Positions 18,915-32,827 of a stretch of 64,000 nucleotides of DNA are shown here, piece after piece. The stretch spans positions 806,001-870,000 of the forward strand of contig NZ_CP118982.1 of the NCBI RefSeq assembly GCF_029024965.1. Direction: 5' to 3'. Made by a program: the position numbers and the translations under genes. The notes below the pieces were generated by a model. That model ran no database searches. It was not told where the DNA came from and worked only from the letters and a program-made list of their open reading frames with translations. This stretch comes from Staphylococcus equorum. GTDB lineage: Bacteria > Bacillota > Bacilli > Staphylococcales > Staphylococcaceae. How positions within the stretch are numbered: position 1 is the first letter of the stretch; every line of letters begins with the position of its first letter.

Positions 18915-20255
18915 ATGAATATTAAGTCTTTAGGTGTCGTAGTTGCATTAATATTAATTATGTTTATGTCTGCCATCGAAACATCAATTGTTTCTTTAGC
19001 AATTCCTACTATAAGAGATGACTTAAATGTTACTTCATCCATTTCATTGATTTTCGCAGTTTATTTTATTGCAATTGTCATAGCTAATCCGATTGTAGGA
19101 GAACTACTAGATCGAACGAAAATTATTTATATCACACTTTTAGGATTATTGCTTTTTACTATAGGAAGTTTCTTATCCGGAATAAGTGGCACTTTCGAGA
19201 TACTTATCATGTCTCGTTTTATACAAGGTTTAGGTGCTGGTGTAATGATGGCATTGAGTCAAATAGTACCTAAACTTGCCTTTGAAATCCCATTACGTTA
19301 TAAAATTATGGGAATTGTTGGTAGTGTGTGGGGGATTTCTAGCATTATTGGCCCGGTTTTGGGAGGAACTATTTTAGAATTTGCAACGTGGCACTGGTTA
19401 TTCTTCGTGAATATTCCGATTGCAATTGCTGCTATGGTATTGGTGATAATCACATTCCATTTTGAAAATGAAAATACAACTGCAAAAAATAAATTAGACG
19501 TGAAGGGCTTAACGTACTTCTATGTATTAATCTTCTTTTTAATATTTACAGTTATGAATAAAGCGAATTTATATTTAAACATCATTTCACTTATCTTAGC
19601 TTGTATAATGGCAGTGGTTCTATACAAAAATGAAAAAAACATAAAAACACCATTTGTACCAGTTACAGAATTTAATAAGACAATTATTTTAATATTCTTT
19701 ACTGATTTTGCTTATGCAATTATTTTGATGGGTTACAACTTATATATGCCTATTTATTTACAAGAAGAAATGGGCCTCTCACCATTACAAAGTGGCTTTG
19801 TAATATTTCCAATTTCATTTGCTTGGTTAGCGCTTAATTTTTCATTAGATAAATTAGAGGTTAGAATGAGTAGAAAAGGATTATATATTTTTGCTTTCAC
19901 ACTATTAATGCTATGTGGCATTTTAATATTTATAGGCACCGAATCGCCATTATTTATAGCGTTTAGTTTATTACTTGCAGGGGTTAGCTTTGGCACAGTT
20001 TATACAAAAGATAGTGTTATAACTCAAGAAGAGACTTCATTAAATAATATGAAGCGGATGATGTCACTCTATACATTAACTAAGAGTTTAGGTAATTCAA
20101 TAGGTTCTACTGTAATGGGTTACGTTTATGCTTTATCGTTCACTTTTATCAGTCTGCAAATACACAATGTTATCTTACTTAGTTTAATTATATTGATTAT
20201 ACTAATAGTTTTATGGATTATGTTTTATAAAGAACAGAAACAAGAATCTAATTAG
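18915..20255 (+). CDS. sdrM: Multidrug efflux MFS transporter SdrM
   Basis: A 446-residue major facilitator of the 14-helix DHA2 drug:proton antiporter group. The start MFMSAIETSIVSLAIPTI is motif D1-like, ELLDRTK and RFIQGLGAG are typical loop motifs, and GSVWGISSIIGPVLGG is the antiporter motif C. Its position directly upstream of sepA matches the S. aureus sdrM-sepA pair, where SdrM exports norfloxacin and dyes. ATG 18915 follows AAGGAGG. It is not the siderophore exporter by sequence layout, though export of staphyloferrin by some MFS protein elsewhere is needed (see findings). Confidence 0.82.
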   Translation: MNIKSLGVVVALILIMFMSAIETSIVSLAIPTIRDDLNVTSSISLIFAVYFIAIVIANPIVGELLDRTKIIYITLLGLLLFTIGSFLSGISGTFEILIMSRFIQGLGAGVMMALSQIVPKLAFEIPLRYKIMGIVGSVWGISSIIGPVLGGTILEFATWHWLFFVNIPIAIAAMVLVIITFHFENENTTAKNKLDVKGLTYFYVLIFFLIFTVMNKANLYLNIISLILACIMAVVLYKNEKNIKTPFVPVTEFNKTIILIFFTDFAYAIILMGYNLYMPIYLQEEMGLSPLQSGFVIFPISFAWLALNFSLDKLEVRMSRKGLYIFAFTLLMLCGILIFIGTESPLFIAFSLLLAGVSFGTVYTKDSVITQEETSLNNMKRMMSLYTLTKSLGNSIGSTVMGYVYALSFTFISLQIHNVILLSLIILIILIVLWIMFYKEQKQESN

Positions 20256-20479
20256 TAAACTGTATCTATATAACTAAAACATGATTTACTTCATCAATAA
20301 ACGATATAATTTGAAGAGTAGAGCTTCGTGTTAATTTGTATTTGGTAGTGAGTTGTTATAATGGTAATATAGTTTATGCGATTATAGTTTTAATAATAAA
20401 TACTAGCGAGGTTGTAATAAAAGTTAGGTGATTATTAAACGGAATATCGAAATAGAGTGAAAAGGGAGGACAGTAAGCA

Positions 20480-20932
20480 ATGAAATATATAAAATATTTA
20501 TTTACAACGCTTATTGTACTTTCGGTATTTATTATTTCTGGGGCTATATTTTTAACATTTTTAGGATTTGGATTATATGGTTTGAGTAGAATCCTAATTT
20601 ATTTCCATCTTGCGTATTTTGGATATAACAAAAACTTTTACGATAACTTAATTTATTATGGTAGTTATATTGTATTAGGTTATTTCAATTTGTTTATAAT
20701 AGAGAATTTAATGGATTACTTTAGAAAAAAATTACCAGATAACCCATATTTTAAAGGGTTAACTTATCACTTAATTACTTTCACTGTAACAACTTTGCTA
20801 TTTTACTTCATAGTGCATATCCATTACACTTATATAAATATTGATTTTTGGGTGATTGTATTTATCATTGGACTCTTATTTATATGTAAGGAAATATTTT
20901 ATCCAGATAGTGAAAACTTAAATGGAAAATAA
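20480..20932 (+). CDS. sepA: Efflux protein SepA
   Basis: A 150-residue hydrophobic protein with four predicted helices, close in length to the 157-residue SepA of S. aureus, which was linked to acriflavine and antiseptic efflux. It is not of the SMR family despite its small size. A cluster of Tyr and Phe ([19 protein letters not shown]) lies between helices 1 and 2. It starts after GGGAGG, 224 bp downstream of sdrM, and is probably separately transcribed. Identification leans on position next to sdrM as well as on composition. Confidence 0.78.
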   Translation: MKYIKYLFTTLIVLSVFIISGAIFLTFLGFGLYGLSRILIYFHLAYFGYNKNFYDNLIYYGSYIVLGYFNLFIIENLMDYFRKKLPDNPYFKGLTYHLITFTVTTLLFYFIVHIHYTYINIDFWVIVFIIGLLFICKEIFYPDSENLNGK

Positions 20933-21254
20933 GCATCTTATTTTAGAAAATCACAACAGTTAATTGAAGCACTTTAACTGTTGTGATTATGAAGAATGAA
21001 TATAATGTTAATATATAGTAGAAACTGTAATACTTTAACTTTATCTCCGATAGTTAAAGTAACCATTTAAGAAAGACATATAGCAATTACTTTAAGAAGT
21101 TAGTTTATTTATTCTTTAATAGAGAGTGAAGTGAGCTAACTTCTTTTTTAATAAGCTGATTATATTTATACTGAATATAAACTATTTAAAGCAAACTTAA
21201 GTTTTGTTTGTTAGAATATAAATAATGATTATTTTATAAAGAGGGGGACGCATT
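20933..21254. other. Hairpin-rich gap between sepA and mrp
   Basis: Three inverted repeats fill this non-coding gap: a perfect 14-bp stem (20950-20987), a perfect 9-bp stem ACTTTAACT/AGTTAAAGT (21032-21060), and AAGAAGTTAG/CTAACTTCTT (21094-21145) with a T run to 21149 that looks like a terminator. The first two share related arms (ACTTTAACT), so alternative pairings are possible. A GAGGGGG ribosome site for mrp lies at the right end. Confidence 0.6.
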
Positions 21255-22319
21255 GTGTTAACGACTGAGCAAGTTAAAGAACTTGTTGGACAATTAAAAG
21301 ATCCAATAATAAATGTACCTTTAAAAGAAACTGATGGAATAATAGAGGTTACTATTAAAGAAGAAATAGAGCATGTAAGTGTCAAAATAGCTATGGCTCA
21401 ATTAGGGGGACAACCTCAATTAGATTTACAAATGGCCGTAGTGGAAGTATTAAAAGAAAATGGGACTAATACAGTTGGCATCAGATTTGAAGAATTACCA
21501 TCTGATGTAGTAGAACAATATAGAGGTACGAGTGATGACGAGCAACAAACAATAGAAGGCTTATTATCTAAAGACAATCCTGTAGAGTTTATAGCTATCG
21601 CTTCTGGTAAAGGTGGCGTTGGAAAATCAACAGTAGCAGTCAATTTAGCAGTATCATTAGCTAGAGAAGGTAAAAAAGTTGGTCTAGTTGATGCTGATAT
21701 TTATGGCTTTAGCGTTCCAGACATGATGGGAATTGATGAAAAACCAGGGGTACAAGGTAAAGAAATCATACCAGTTGAACGTCATGGTGTGAAAGTAATT
21801 TCAATGGCTTTCTTTGTTGAAGAGAACGCACCAGTTATATGGAGAGGCCCAATGTTAGGGAAAATGCTTACGAATTTCTTTGTTGAAGTACGATGGGGAG
21901 ATTTAGATTATTTAATTTTAGATTTACCTCCAGGTACAGGGGATATTGCTTTAGATGTACATACGATGTTGCCATCAAGTAAAGAAATTATTGTAACAAC
22001 ACCTCATCCTACTGCAGCATTTGTTGCAGCAAGAGCTGGAGCAATGGCAAAACACACTGAACACACGATTTTAGGTGTAATAGAAAACATGTCTTACTTC
22101 CAAAGCGAAGAAACTGGAAATAAAGAATATGTATTTGGAACAGGTGGCGGTGAAAAGCTTGCTGAAGAATTACAAACAGACTTATTAGGTCACCTACCAT
22201 TAGAACAACCATCATGGAATCCAAAAGATTTCGCGCCTTCCATTTATCAACCAGATGATAGATTAGGAGAAATATACCAATCAATGGCACAACAAATCAT
22301 TGAAAAGACTAGTAAATAG
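21255..22319 (+). CDS. Mrp/NBP35-family ATPase (ApbC/SalA-like)
   Basis: A 354-residue P-loop ATPase with an N-terminal MIP18/DUF59-like domain (about residues 1-85) and a deviant Walker A GKGGVGKST near residue 120. Homologs carry iron-sulfur clusters (ApbC) or act as the SalA regulator in Bacillus. The position that holds CxxC in iron-sulfur carriers (after ENMSYF) reads QSEETGNKE, and the protein has no cysteine at all, which favours a SalA-like role or a scaffold without its own cluster ligands. The start is GTG 21255 after GAGGGGG. It is monocistronic and sits upstream of the rRNA operon, as in S. aureus. Confidence 0.85.
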   Translation: MLTTEQVKELVGQLKDPIINVPLKETDGIIEVTIKEEIEHVSVKIAMAQLGGQPQLDLQMAVVEVLKENGTNTVGIRFEELPSDVVEQYRGTSDDEQQTIEGLLSKDNPVEFIAIASGKGGVGKSTVAVNLAVSLAREGKKVGLVDADIYGFSVPDMMGIDEKPGVQGKEIIPVERHGVKVISMAFFVEENAPVIWRGPMLGKMLTNFFVEVRWGDLDYLILDLPPGTGDIALDVHTMLPSSKEIIVTTPHPTAAFVAARAGAMAKHTEHTILGVIENMSYFQSEETGNKEYVFGTGGGEKLAEELQTDLLGHLPLEQPSWNPKDFAPSIYQPDDRLGEIYQSMAQQIIEKTSK

Positions 22320-22331
22320 TAGTATTTAAGG

Positions 22332-22367
22332 AGTGGGTAGAAATTAATTTAATTTTTACCCACTTTT
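22332..22367 (+). terminator. Terminator after the Mrp-family gene
   Basis: AGTGGGTA pairs with TACCCACT and continues with A/T pairs toward the loop; a TTTT run follows. Confidence 0.82.
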
Positions 22368-22465
22368 CTCTTGCAATTTTTTTGAATGGTGGTAGAATTA
22401 TTTCTTGTGACCAACGAAAGCACGATACAGTGTAAACGTAACAAATCACAATAAACAAAAAAGTA

Positions 22466-22494
22466 TTGACTTTCTCTTGTGGAATTGATATTAT
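22466..22494 (+). promoter_or_regulatory. rrn promoter P1
   Basis: TTGACT (22466-22471), 17-base spacer, TATTAT (22489-22494), about 320 bp upstream of 16S, with an AT-rich upstream region. Confidence 0.75.
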
Positions 22495-22634
22495 ATAAAA
22501 GTCGTCAAAAACGACAAAAACATTATTTAATTCAATTTCGAAAAAGTGTAAAAAATATACTTGAAACTTTATAAGAAATACTTTAATATTATTAGAGTAA
22601 TGTTAAATGATTGTTAAAGAATATTAATTTTTTA

Positions 22635-22664
22635 TTGACACAACGTCAATTGAAATGGTATAGT
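22635..22664 (+). promoter_or_regulatory. rrn promoter P2
   Basis: TTGACA (22635-22640), 18-base spacer, TATAGT (22659-22664). Downstream, CATTGAAAACT at about 22688 recurs in the 16S-23S spacer at about 24475 and resembles the boxA antitermination leader of Firmicute rrn operons. Confidence 0.8.
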
Positions 22665-22812
22665 AATAAAGCAATTATCCAAATGAACATTGAAAACTGA
22701 ATTGCAATATGTCAACGTTAATTCCGAACACAACATTAAATTGTTGGTTCAAACGTGTTAGAGATAACACACAAATTAGTATTTTATGAGCTAATCAAAC
22801 ATCATAATTCAT

Positions 22813-27575
<4,763 letters not shown>

Positions 27576-27656
27576 ATTTAAAAGTGTTTTGTTTGGCATT
27601 ATCAAATTTTACTTACTATCTAGTTTTGAATGTATAATTTTTTATATATTTCATTG

Positions 27657-27771
27657 TCTGGTGACAATGGCAAGGAGGTCACACCTGTTCCCATGCCGAA
27701 CACAGTAGTTAAGCTCCTTAGCGCCGATGGTAGTCGGACTTACGTTCCGCAAGAGTAGGACGTTGCCAGGC
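27657..27771 (+). rRNA. 5S ribosomal RNA
   Basis: A 115-nt 5S with terminal helix TCTGGTG...CGTTGCCAGGC and the internal CACACCTGTTCCCATGCCGAAC signature. Confidence 0.96.
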
Positions 27772-27782
27772 AATTTCATTAT

Positions 27783-27857
27783 TCCACAGTAGCTCAGTGG
27801 TAGAGCTATCGGCTGTTAACCGATCGGTCGTAGGTTCGAGTCCTACCTGTGGAGCCA
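27783..27857 (+). tRNA. tRNA-Asn(GTT)
   Basis: Acceptor stem TCCACAG/CTGTGGA, anticodon GTT within CTGTTAACC, T-loop GTTCGAGTC, encoded CCA. Confidence 0.96.
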
Positions 27858-27860
27858 TAT

Positions 27861-27932
27861 GGCCCCGTGGTCAAGCGGTTAAGACACCGCCCTTTCACGG
27901 CGGTAACACGGGTTCGAGTCCCGTCGGGGTCA
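27861..27932 (+). tRNA. tRNA-Glu(TTC)
   Basis: Acceptor GGCCCCG/CGGGGTC, anticodon TTC within CCTTTCACG, no encoded CCA, starting three bases after tRNA-Asn. Confidence 0.95.
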
Positions 27933-27940
27933 TACATATT

Positions 27941-28016
27941 GGAGGATTAGCTCAGCTGGGAGAGCATCTGCCTTACAAGCAGAGGGTCGGCGGTTCGAAC
28001 CCGTCATCCTCCACCA
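27941..28016 (+). tRNA. tRNA-Val(TAC)
   Basis: Acceptor GGAGGAT/ATCCTCC, anticodon TAC within CCTTACAAG, T-loop GGTTCGAAC, encoded CCA. Confidence 0.95.
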
Positions 28017-28032
28017 TTTTTAATTTAATAGC

Positions 28033-28116
28033 GGAGGGGTAGCGAAGTGGCTAAACGCGGCGGACTGTAAATCCGCTCCTTCGGGTTCGGCAGTTCGAAT
28101 CTGCCCCCCTCCACCA
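28033..28116 (+). tRNA. tRNA-Tyr(GTA)
   Basis: Acceptor GGAGGGG/CCCCTCC, anticodon GTA within ACTGTAAAT, long variable arm (class II, 84 nt), encoded CCA. Confidence 0.95.
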
Positions 28117-28120
28117 TTAA

Positions 28121-28195
28121 TGGGCTATAGCCAAGCGGTAAGGCAACGGACTTTGACTCCGTCACTCGTTGGTTCGAATCCAGCTAGCCCAGCCA
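28121..28195 (+). tRNA. tRNA-Gln(TTG)
   Basis: Acceptor TGGGCTA/TAGCCCA, anticodon TTG within CTTTGACTC, encoded CCA. Confidence 0.95.
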
Positions 28196-28199
28196 TTTA

Positions 28200-28272
28200 G
28201 AGCCATTAGCTCAGTTGGTAGAGCATCTGACTTTTAATCAGAGGGTCAGTGGTTCGAGCCCACTATGGCTCA
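28200..28272 (+). tRNA. tRNA-Lys(TTT)
   Basis: Acceptor GAGCCAT/ATGGCTC, anticodon TTT within CTTTTAATC, no encoded CCA. Last gene of the operon. Confidence 0.95.
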
Positions 28273-28278
28273 CTCTAT

Positions 28279-28308
28279 AGCATTTCTCTTATGAGAAATG
28301 CTTTTTTT
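28279..28308 (+). terminator. Terminator of the rRNA-tRNA operon
   Basis: AGCATTTCTC pairs with GAGAAATGCT around a TTAT loop, followed by seven T residues. Confidence 0.9.
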
Positions 28309-28509
28309 GTGTTGAAAATTAAAATTACTAAAAATTTTAAATGATAATATAATAAAGAAAATTCAAAATAATTTATATACATTTTTATGATTAGAATAGT
28401 ATGTAAAAGCTAATATAAGGCCTTTTTATGAATTATAAATCATTATACTGGTTTTATATGTAAAATGTCGATTTTATAAAAAAATTATGATATTACATTA
28501 ACTTGAAAC

Positions 28510-28523
28510 ATAAAGCGCTTTCG
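28510..28523. promoter_or_regulatory. Likely CcpA (cre) site upstream of arginase
   Basis: An uninterrupted palindromic core AAAGCGCTTTC fits the catabolite-responsive element consensus; only the outer bases deviate. It lies about 40 bp before the arginase start. Arginine and proline catabolism in S. aureus is known to be carbon-catabolite controlled. Confidence 0.7.
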
Positions 28524-28562
28524 ATTATTCTAGTAACAGATGAAAGCAAAGGGGTTTTTAAC

Positions 28563-29468
28563 ATGAATAAAAAAATAGAAATAATTGGAGCACCATCAAC
28601 ATATGGTCAAAGGAAATTAGGGGTTAACTTTGGTCCAGATGCTATACGATATGCAGGTATTGTTGATCGTATTAGAGCGATAGGTTTATCCGTTGAAGAT
28701 TCTGGTAATATTGAAGTACCAGCAATCGATTTAGATAAGTTTAATTCAGAGCAAGAGGGCTTACGAAATTTAGATGAAATTATTACTGTTTCTAACAACT
28801 TAAGTGAAGCTGTATCGAATAGTATTGAGAAAAATAACTTCCCATTAATTCTTGGAGGAGATCATTCCATTGCTATAGGTTCAATATCTGGCGTAAGTAA
28901 ACACTATAATAATTTAGGCGTTATTTGGTATGATGCACATGGGGATTTGAATGTACCTGAAGAATCACCATCAGGGAATATACATGGGATGCCATTACGT
29001 GTGCTTGCTGGAGACGGGGATGATCGTTTAGTTAACATTTCAAATTATACACCTAAAGTAAAGCCAGAAAATATCGTTCTTATAGGAATGAGAGACTTAG
29101 ACGATGGCGAGCGCCGTTACATAAAAGAAAATAATATTAAAACTTATACTATGGCGGAAGTTGATCGATATGGTATTAAACAAGTAATGGATGAAACTAT
29201 AGAGTATCTAGAAGCTAAAACAGACGGTATACACTTATCATTAGATGTCGATGCGTTGGATCCTGTTGAAACACCAGGAACAGGCACTAGAGTCTTAGGT
29301 GGTTTGACATATAGAGAAAGTCATTTTGCGTTAGAGTTATTACATAACTCGAAGTGTGTAACTTCTATGGATATAGTTGAAGTTAATCCATTAATAGATC
29401 ACACCAATGATACAGCTAAACAAGCTGTTGGTTTAGTAGGTAGTTTCTTTGGAGAAACGCTTCTATAA
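28563..29468 (+). CDS. rocF: Arginase
   Basis: A 301-residue manganese enzyme hydrolysing arginine to ornithine and urea, the entry step of arginine catabolism. The binuclear metal motifs are [30 protein letters not shown] and [18 protein letters not shown], all intact. The open frame extends upstream to 28503, but that part contains the cre site; ATG 28563 has AAAGGGG eight bases before it and gives the usual family length. It is monocistronic, after the rRNA-tRNA operon, with a terminator just downstream. Urea made here could feed a urease encoded elsewhere, and ornithine could feed staphyloferrin A synthesis (inference). Confidence 0.95.
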   Translation: MNKKIEIIGAPSTYGQRKLGVNFGPDAIRYAGIVDRIRAIGLSVEDSGNIEVPAIDLDKFNSEQEGLRNLDEIITVSNNLSEAVSNSIEKNNFPLILGGDHSIAIGSISGVSKHYNNLGVIWYDAHGDLNVPEESPSGNIHGMPLRVLAGDGDDRLVNISNYTPKVKPENIVLIGMRDLDDGERRYIKENNIKTYTMAEVDRYGIKQVMDETIEYLEAKTDGIHLSLDVDALDPVETPGTGTRVLGGLTYRESHFALELLHNSKCVTSMDIVEVNPLIDHTNDTAKQAVGLVGSFFGETLL

Positions 29469-29477
29469 TTAGTAATG

Positions 29478-29515
29478 AAACTGATGTGGATTAAATCCAT
29501 ATCAGTTTTTTTAAA
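29478..29515 (+). terminator. Terminator after arginase
   Basis: AAACTGAT and TGGAT pair with ATCCA and ATCAGTTT, followed by a T run. Confidence 0.85.
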
Positions 29516-29606
29516 TTTTTACAATAAAATTAAATACTAAATATGACAGTTGGCTTTATGATTGGTATAATATATATCATGGGAACAGATAACCGGAGGA
29601 GATGTT

Positions 29607-30413
29607 ATGGATTTATCCAACTTTTTTGATGACTGGAGTACAGTGAAAATAATTGCAAGTGTACTCGATTTGCTCATAGTATGGTATGTACTTTATCTTC
29701 TCATTACAGTTTTTAAAGGTACCAAAGCCATTCAACTATTAAAGGGAATTGTCGTAATAGTTATTGGTCAACAAGTGAGTAAAATGTTAAATTTAACAGC
29801 CACAGCCAAATTGTTTGATTTAGTTATTCAATGGGGTGTGTTAGCTTTAATCGTAATATTCCAACCAGAAATTAGACGCGCATTAGAACAACTTGGTCGT
29901 GGAAGTCTATTTAAACGCTATTCAACTAATTTAAATAGTGATGAAGGAAAACTTATATCCTCTGTATCCAAAGCAGTGCAGTATATGGCAAAACGACGTA
30001 TTGGCGCATTGATTGTTTTTGAAAATGAAACAGGATTACAAGATTATATCGAAACTGGTATTGCCATGAACTCGGAAATATCACAAGAACTTTTAACAAA
30101 CGTGTTCGTGCCTAACACACCTTTACATGACGGTGCGATGATCATACAGGAAAACAAAATTGCAAGTGCTGCAAGTTATTTACCATTATCAGATAGTGCC
30201 AAGATTGCTAAAAGCTTAGGTACAAGACATAGAGCAGCAGTTGGTATTTCTGAAGTGTCTGATGCTTTTACAGTTATTGTCTCTGAAGAAACAGGGTCAA
30301 TTTCCGTTACATTTGATGGTAAATTAAGAAAAGATATTTCTAACGAAGCTTTTGAAGAATTATTGGCTGAACATTGGTTTGGCACACACTTTAACAAGAA
30401 AGGTGTGAAATAA
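29607..30413 (+). CDS. dacA: Diadenylate cyclase DacA (CdaA)
   Basis: The membrane-bound enzyme that joins two ATP into cyclic di-AMP. It is a 268-residue protein with three N-terminal helices (about residues 11-30, 35-55 and 72-86) followed by the DAC domain, whose catalytic motifs DGA (175-177) and RHR (207-209, in GTRHRAAVG) are present. It heads the conserved dacA-cdaR-glmM operon: one base separates it from cdaR. In S. aureus, c-di-AMP governs potassium, osmolyte and cell-wall homeostasis, and CdaR and GlmM modulate the cyclase. The start follows GGAGGAG. Confidence 0.95.
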   Translation: MDLSNFFDDWSTVKIIASVLDLLIVWYVLYLLITVFKGTKAIQLLKGIVVIVIGQQVSKMLNLTATAKLFDLVIQWGVLALIVIFQPEIRRALEQLGRGSLFKRYSTNLNSDEGKLISSVSKAVQYMAKRRIGALIVFENETGLQDYIETGIAMNSEISQELLTNVFVPNTPLHDGAMIIQENKIASAASYLPLSDSAKIAKSLGTRHRAAVGISEVSDAFTVIVSEETGSISVTFDGKLRKDISNEAFEELLAEHWFGTHFNKKGVK

Positions 30414-30414
30414 T

Positions 30415-31347
30415 ATGCTAGAAAGTAAGTGGGGATTAAGGTTAATAGCACTTGTATTAGCGTTAATATTTTTCTTATCAGTTAATAATATGTTTGGCAA
30501 TATTTTTAATGCTGATAACTTAGGACAGAAATCTTCAGAAACAATTGAAGATGTACCAGTTCAAGTGAAGTATGACAACACATCATTGTATGCCAGTGAA
30601 GTTCCAAATAAAGTAGATGTAGAAATATCCGGACCACAATCACAAGTACTAAAGGCTGAAAATGGTGAAAGTATTAAAGCCGTATTAGACTTGAGTGAAG
30701 AAAAAGCAGGTAAGCATACTACACAATTCCAAGTGAATGGGTTAAATAAAGATATTGATTATAATGTGAAACCGAAAGAAACAACCATAAATCTGGAAGA
30801 GAAAGTAAGTAAAACATTAAAAGTAGAACCAGATGTAAGTAATAATGATTTGGATCCGGAATATAAAGTGAGTGAACAGAGCGTGTCACCAGAAACTGTT
30901 AAAGTGACTGGCGGTAAAAATCAAATTGATAAAATTGCTTATTTAAAAGCAACATATAAAAATAAAAGTAAAATTTCTAAAGACACAACAGATGTTGCAC
31001 AAATTACTGCATTTGATAGAAACTTAAATAAAATTGATGTGATGGTTCAACCAAATGAAGTCAATCTAAGTGTGAAAGTAGAAGACTATAGTAAAAAAGT
31101 GAAAGTAAAAACTAAAACAGTAGGCTCATTATCAAACGGTCGTGAAGTAGATAATATCGAATTAAATAATGAGGAAGTTGAAATTTATGGTAATAAAGAA
31201 GATCTAGAAGATATTGATGAAATTACAGCCAATATTGATTTGGATGATGTGGCAGGTTCTACTGAAAAAGATATTACGTTTGAAGTACCTGATAAGGTTA
31301 CTAAAGTAAGTCCTAAAGATACAACTGCAACAATTACAGTCAAATAG
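30415..31347 (+). CDS. cdaR: YbbR-domain regulator CdaR
   Basis: A 310-residue membrane-anchored extracytoplasmic protein that modulates DacA. One N-terminal helix (about residues 7-24) precedes several tandem YbbR domains of about 80-90 residues each, seen as repeated patterns such as [21 protein letters not shown] and [12 protein letters not shown]. It starts one base after the dacA stop, so translation is probably coupled. It is the middle gene of dacA-cdaR-glmM. Confidence 0.92.
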   Translation: MLESKWGLRLIALVLALIFFLSVNNMFGNIFNADNLGQKSSETIEDVPVQVKYDNTSLYASEVPNKVDVEISGPQSQVLKAENGESIKAVLDLSEEKAGKHTTQFQVNGLNKDIDYNVKPKETTINLEEKVSKTLKVEPDVSNNDLDPEYKVSEQSVSPETVKVTGGKNQIDKIAYLKATYKNKSKISKDTTDVAQITAFDRNLNKIDVMVQPNEVNLSVKVEDYSKKVKVKTKTVGSLSNGREVDNIELNNEEVEIYGNKEDLEDIDEITANIDLDDVAGSTEKDITFEVPDKVTKVSPKDTTATITVK

Positions 31348-31376
31348 ATTTTTTTAAAATAAAGGAGATATATATA

Positions 31377-32732
31377 ATGGCAAAATATTTTGGAACAGAC
31401 GGCGTAAGGGGCGTAGCTAATAAAGAACTTACCCCTGAACTTGCATTTAAATTAGGACGCTACGGTGGTTACGTATTAGCACATAATGAAGGGGAAAAGC
31501 ACCCTAAAGTACTCGTTGGTAGAGATACGCGTGTTTCTGGAGAAATGTTAGAATCAGCTTTAATTGCTGGACTTATTTCAATTGGTGCAGAGGTAATGCG
31601 TTTAGGTGTTATATCAACGCCCGGAGTTGCTTATTTAACTCGTGCAATGGAAGCTGATTTAGGCGTCATGATTTCTGCTTCTCATAATCCAGTTCCAGAT
31701 AATGGTATCAAATTCTTTGGTTCAGACGGTTTTAAATTGTCAGATGACCAAGAACAAGAAATAGAAACTCTTTTAGATCAAGATAATCCTGACTTACCTA
31801 GACCAATTGGAGAAGATATCGTTCATTACTCTGACTATTTTGAAGGTAGTCAAAAATATATCAGTTATTTAAAATCAACAGTAGATGTAAATCTAGACGG
31901 CATGAAAATTGGCTTAGATGGAGCGAATGGTTCTACTTCATCATTAGCGCCATTTTTATTCGGAGATTTAGAAGCAGATACTGTGACAGTTGGATGTAAT
32001 CCAGATGGTTATAATATAAATAAAGAAGTTGGTTCAACACATCCTGAAACATTAGCTAAGGAAGTTGTAGAATCTGAATGTGACTTTGGACTTGCTTTTG
32101 ATGGTGATGGAGATAGACTTATCGCTATTGATGAAAATGGAGAAATCGTTGATGGTGATCAGATTATGTTTATTATCGGGCAAGCGATGTCTAAGAATCG
32201 TGAGCTTAATAACAATATGATTGTTTCAACAGTGATGAGTAATTTAGGATTTTATAAAGCTTTAGAAAATGAAGGTATTCAATCAAACAAAACTAAAGTT
32301 GGAGATCGTTATGTTGTTGAAGAAATGAGAAGAGGCAATTATAATTTAGGTGGCGAACAGTCGGGTCATATCGTTCTTATGGATTATAATACGACAGGTG
32401 ACGGTTTATTAACAGGTGTACAATTAGCAAGTATTATTAAAATGACTGGTAAAAGTCTAAGTCAACTTGCAGGCCAAATGAAAAAATATCCTCAATCACT
32501 AGTCAATGTACGAGTTACAGATAAATATCGTGTAGAAGAAAATATTGATGTTCAAGAAGTAATGACAAAAGTAGAAGTAGAAATGAACGGGGAAGGCCGT
32601 ATATTAGTAAGACCTTCAGGTACAGAACCACTTGTTCGTGTAATGGTTGAAGCTTCAACTGATGAAGATGCACAACGTTTCGCGCAAACAATTGCAGACG
32701 TGGTACAAGATAAAATGGGATTAGACGAATAA
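31377..32732 (+). CDS. glmM: Phosphoglucosamine mutase GlmM
   Basis: A 451-residue alpha-D-phosphohexomutase converting glucosamine-6-phosphate to glucosamine-1-phosphate for UDP-GlcNAc and peptidoglycan synthesis. The phosphorylated serine S102 lies in ISASHNP, the metal loop is DGDGDR near residue 241, the sugar-binding loop is GGEQSGH, and [11 protein letters not shown] is the phosphate-binding motif. It is the third gene of the dacA-cdaR operon, 29 bp after cdaR, behind AAGGAG. Its product pathway partner glmS lies 6 kb downstream, across the mannitol operon. Confidence 0.96.
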   Translation: MAKYFGTDGVRGVANKELTPELAFKLGRYGGYVLAHNEGEKHPKVLVGRDTRVSGEMLESALIAGLISIGAEVMRLGVISTPGVAYLTRAMEADLGVMISASHNPVPDNGIKFFGSDGFKLSDDQEQEIETLLDQDNPDLPRPIGEDIVHYSDYFEGSQKYISYLKSTVDVNLDGMKIGLDGANGSTSSLAPFLFGDLEADTVTVGCNPDGYNINKEVGSTHPETLAKEVVESECDFGLAFDGDGDRLIAIDENGEIVDGDQIMFIIGQAMSKNRELNNNMIVSTVMSNLGFYKALENEGIQSNKTKVGDRYVVEEMRRGNYNLGGEQSGHIVLMDYNTTGDGLLTGVQLASIIKMTGKSLSQLAGQMKKYPQSLVNVRVTDKYRVEENIDVQEVMTKVEVEMNGEGRILVRPSGTEPLVRVMVEASTDEDAQRFAQTIADVVQDKMGLDE

Positions 32733-32756
32733 ACAAATTCCATTTTTGATAAAATA

Positions 32757-32800
32757 AAAAAACTGGGAACAAGGTTAAAACACTTGTTCCCAGTTTTTTA
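32757..32800. terminator. Bidirectional terminator between glmM and mtlD
   Basis: AAAAACTGGGAACAAG pairs with CTTGTTCCCAGTTTTT (16 bp) between convergent genes, with A and T tails on both sides. Confidence 0.9.
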
Positions 32801-32827
32801 TTACTATTTGACAGCAATTTTAAAATA

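Noticed and set aside
18915-20255. SdrM considered as a relocated sfaA
   Set aside because: Its 14-helix DHA2 layout and place next to sepA fit sdrM; there is no Fur box in front. It remains only a speculative alternative exporter.
27797-28042. 81-codon frame across the tRNA cluster
   Set aside because: It reads straight through tRNA-Asn, -Glu and -Val and has no coding signals.
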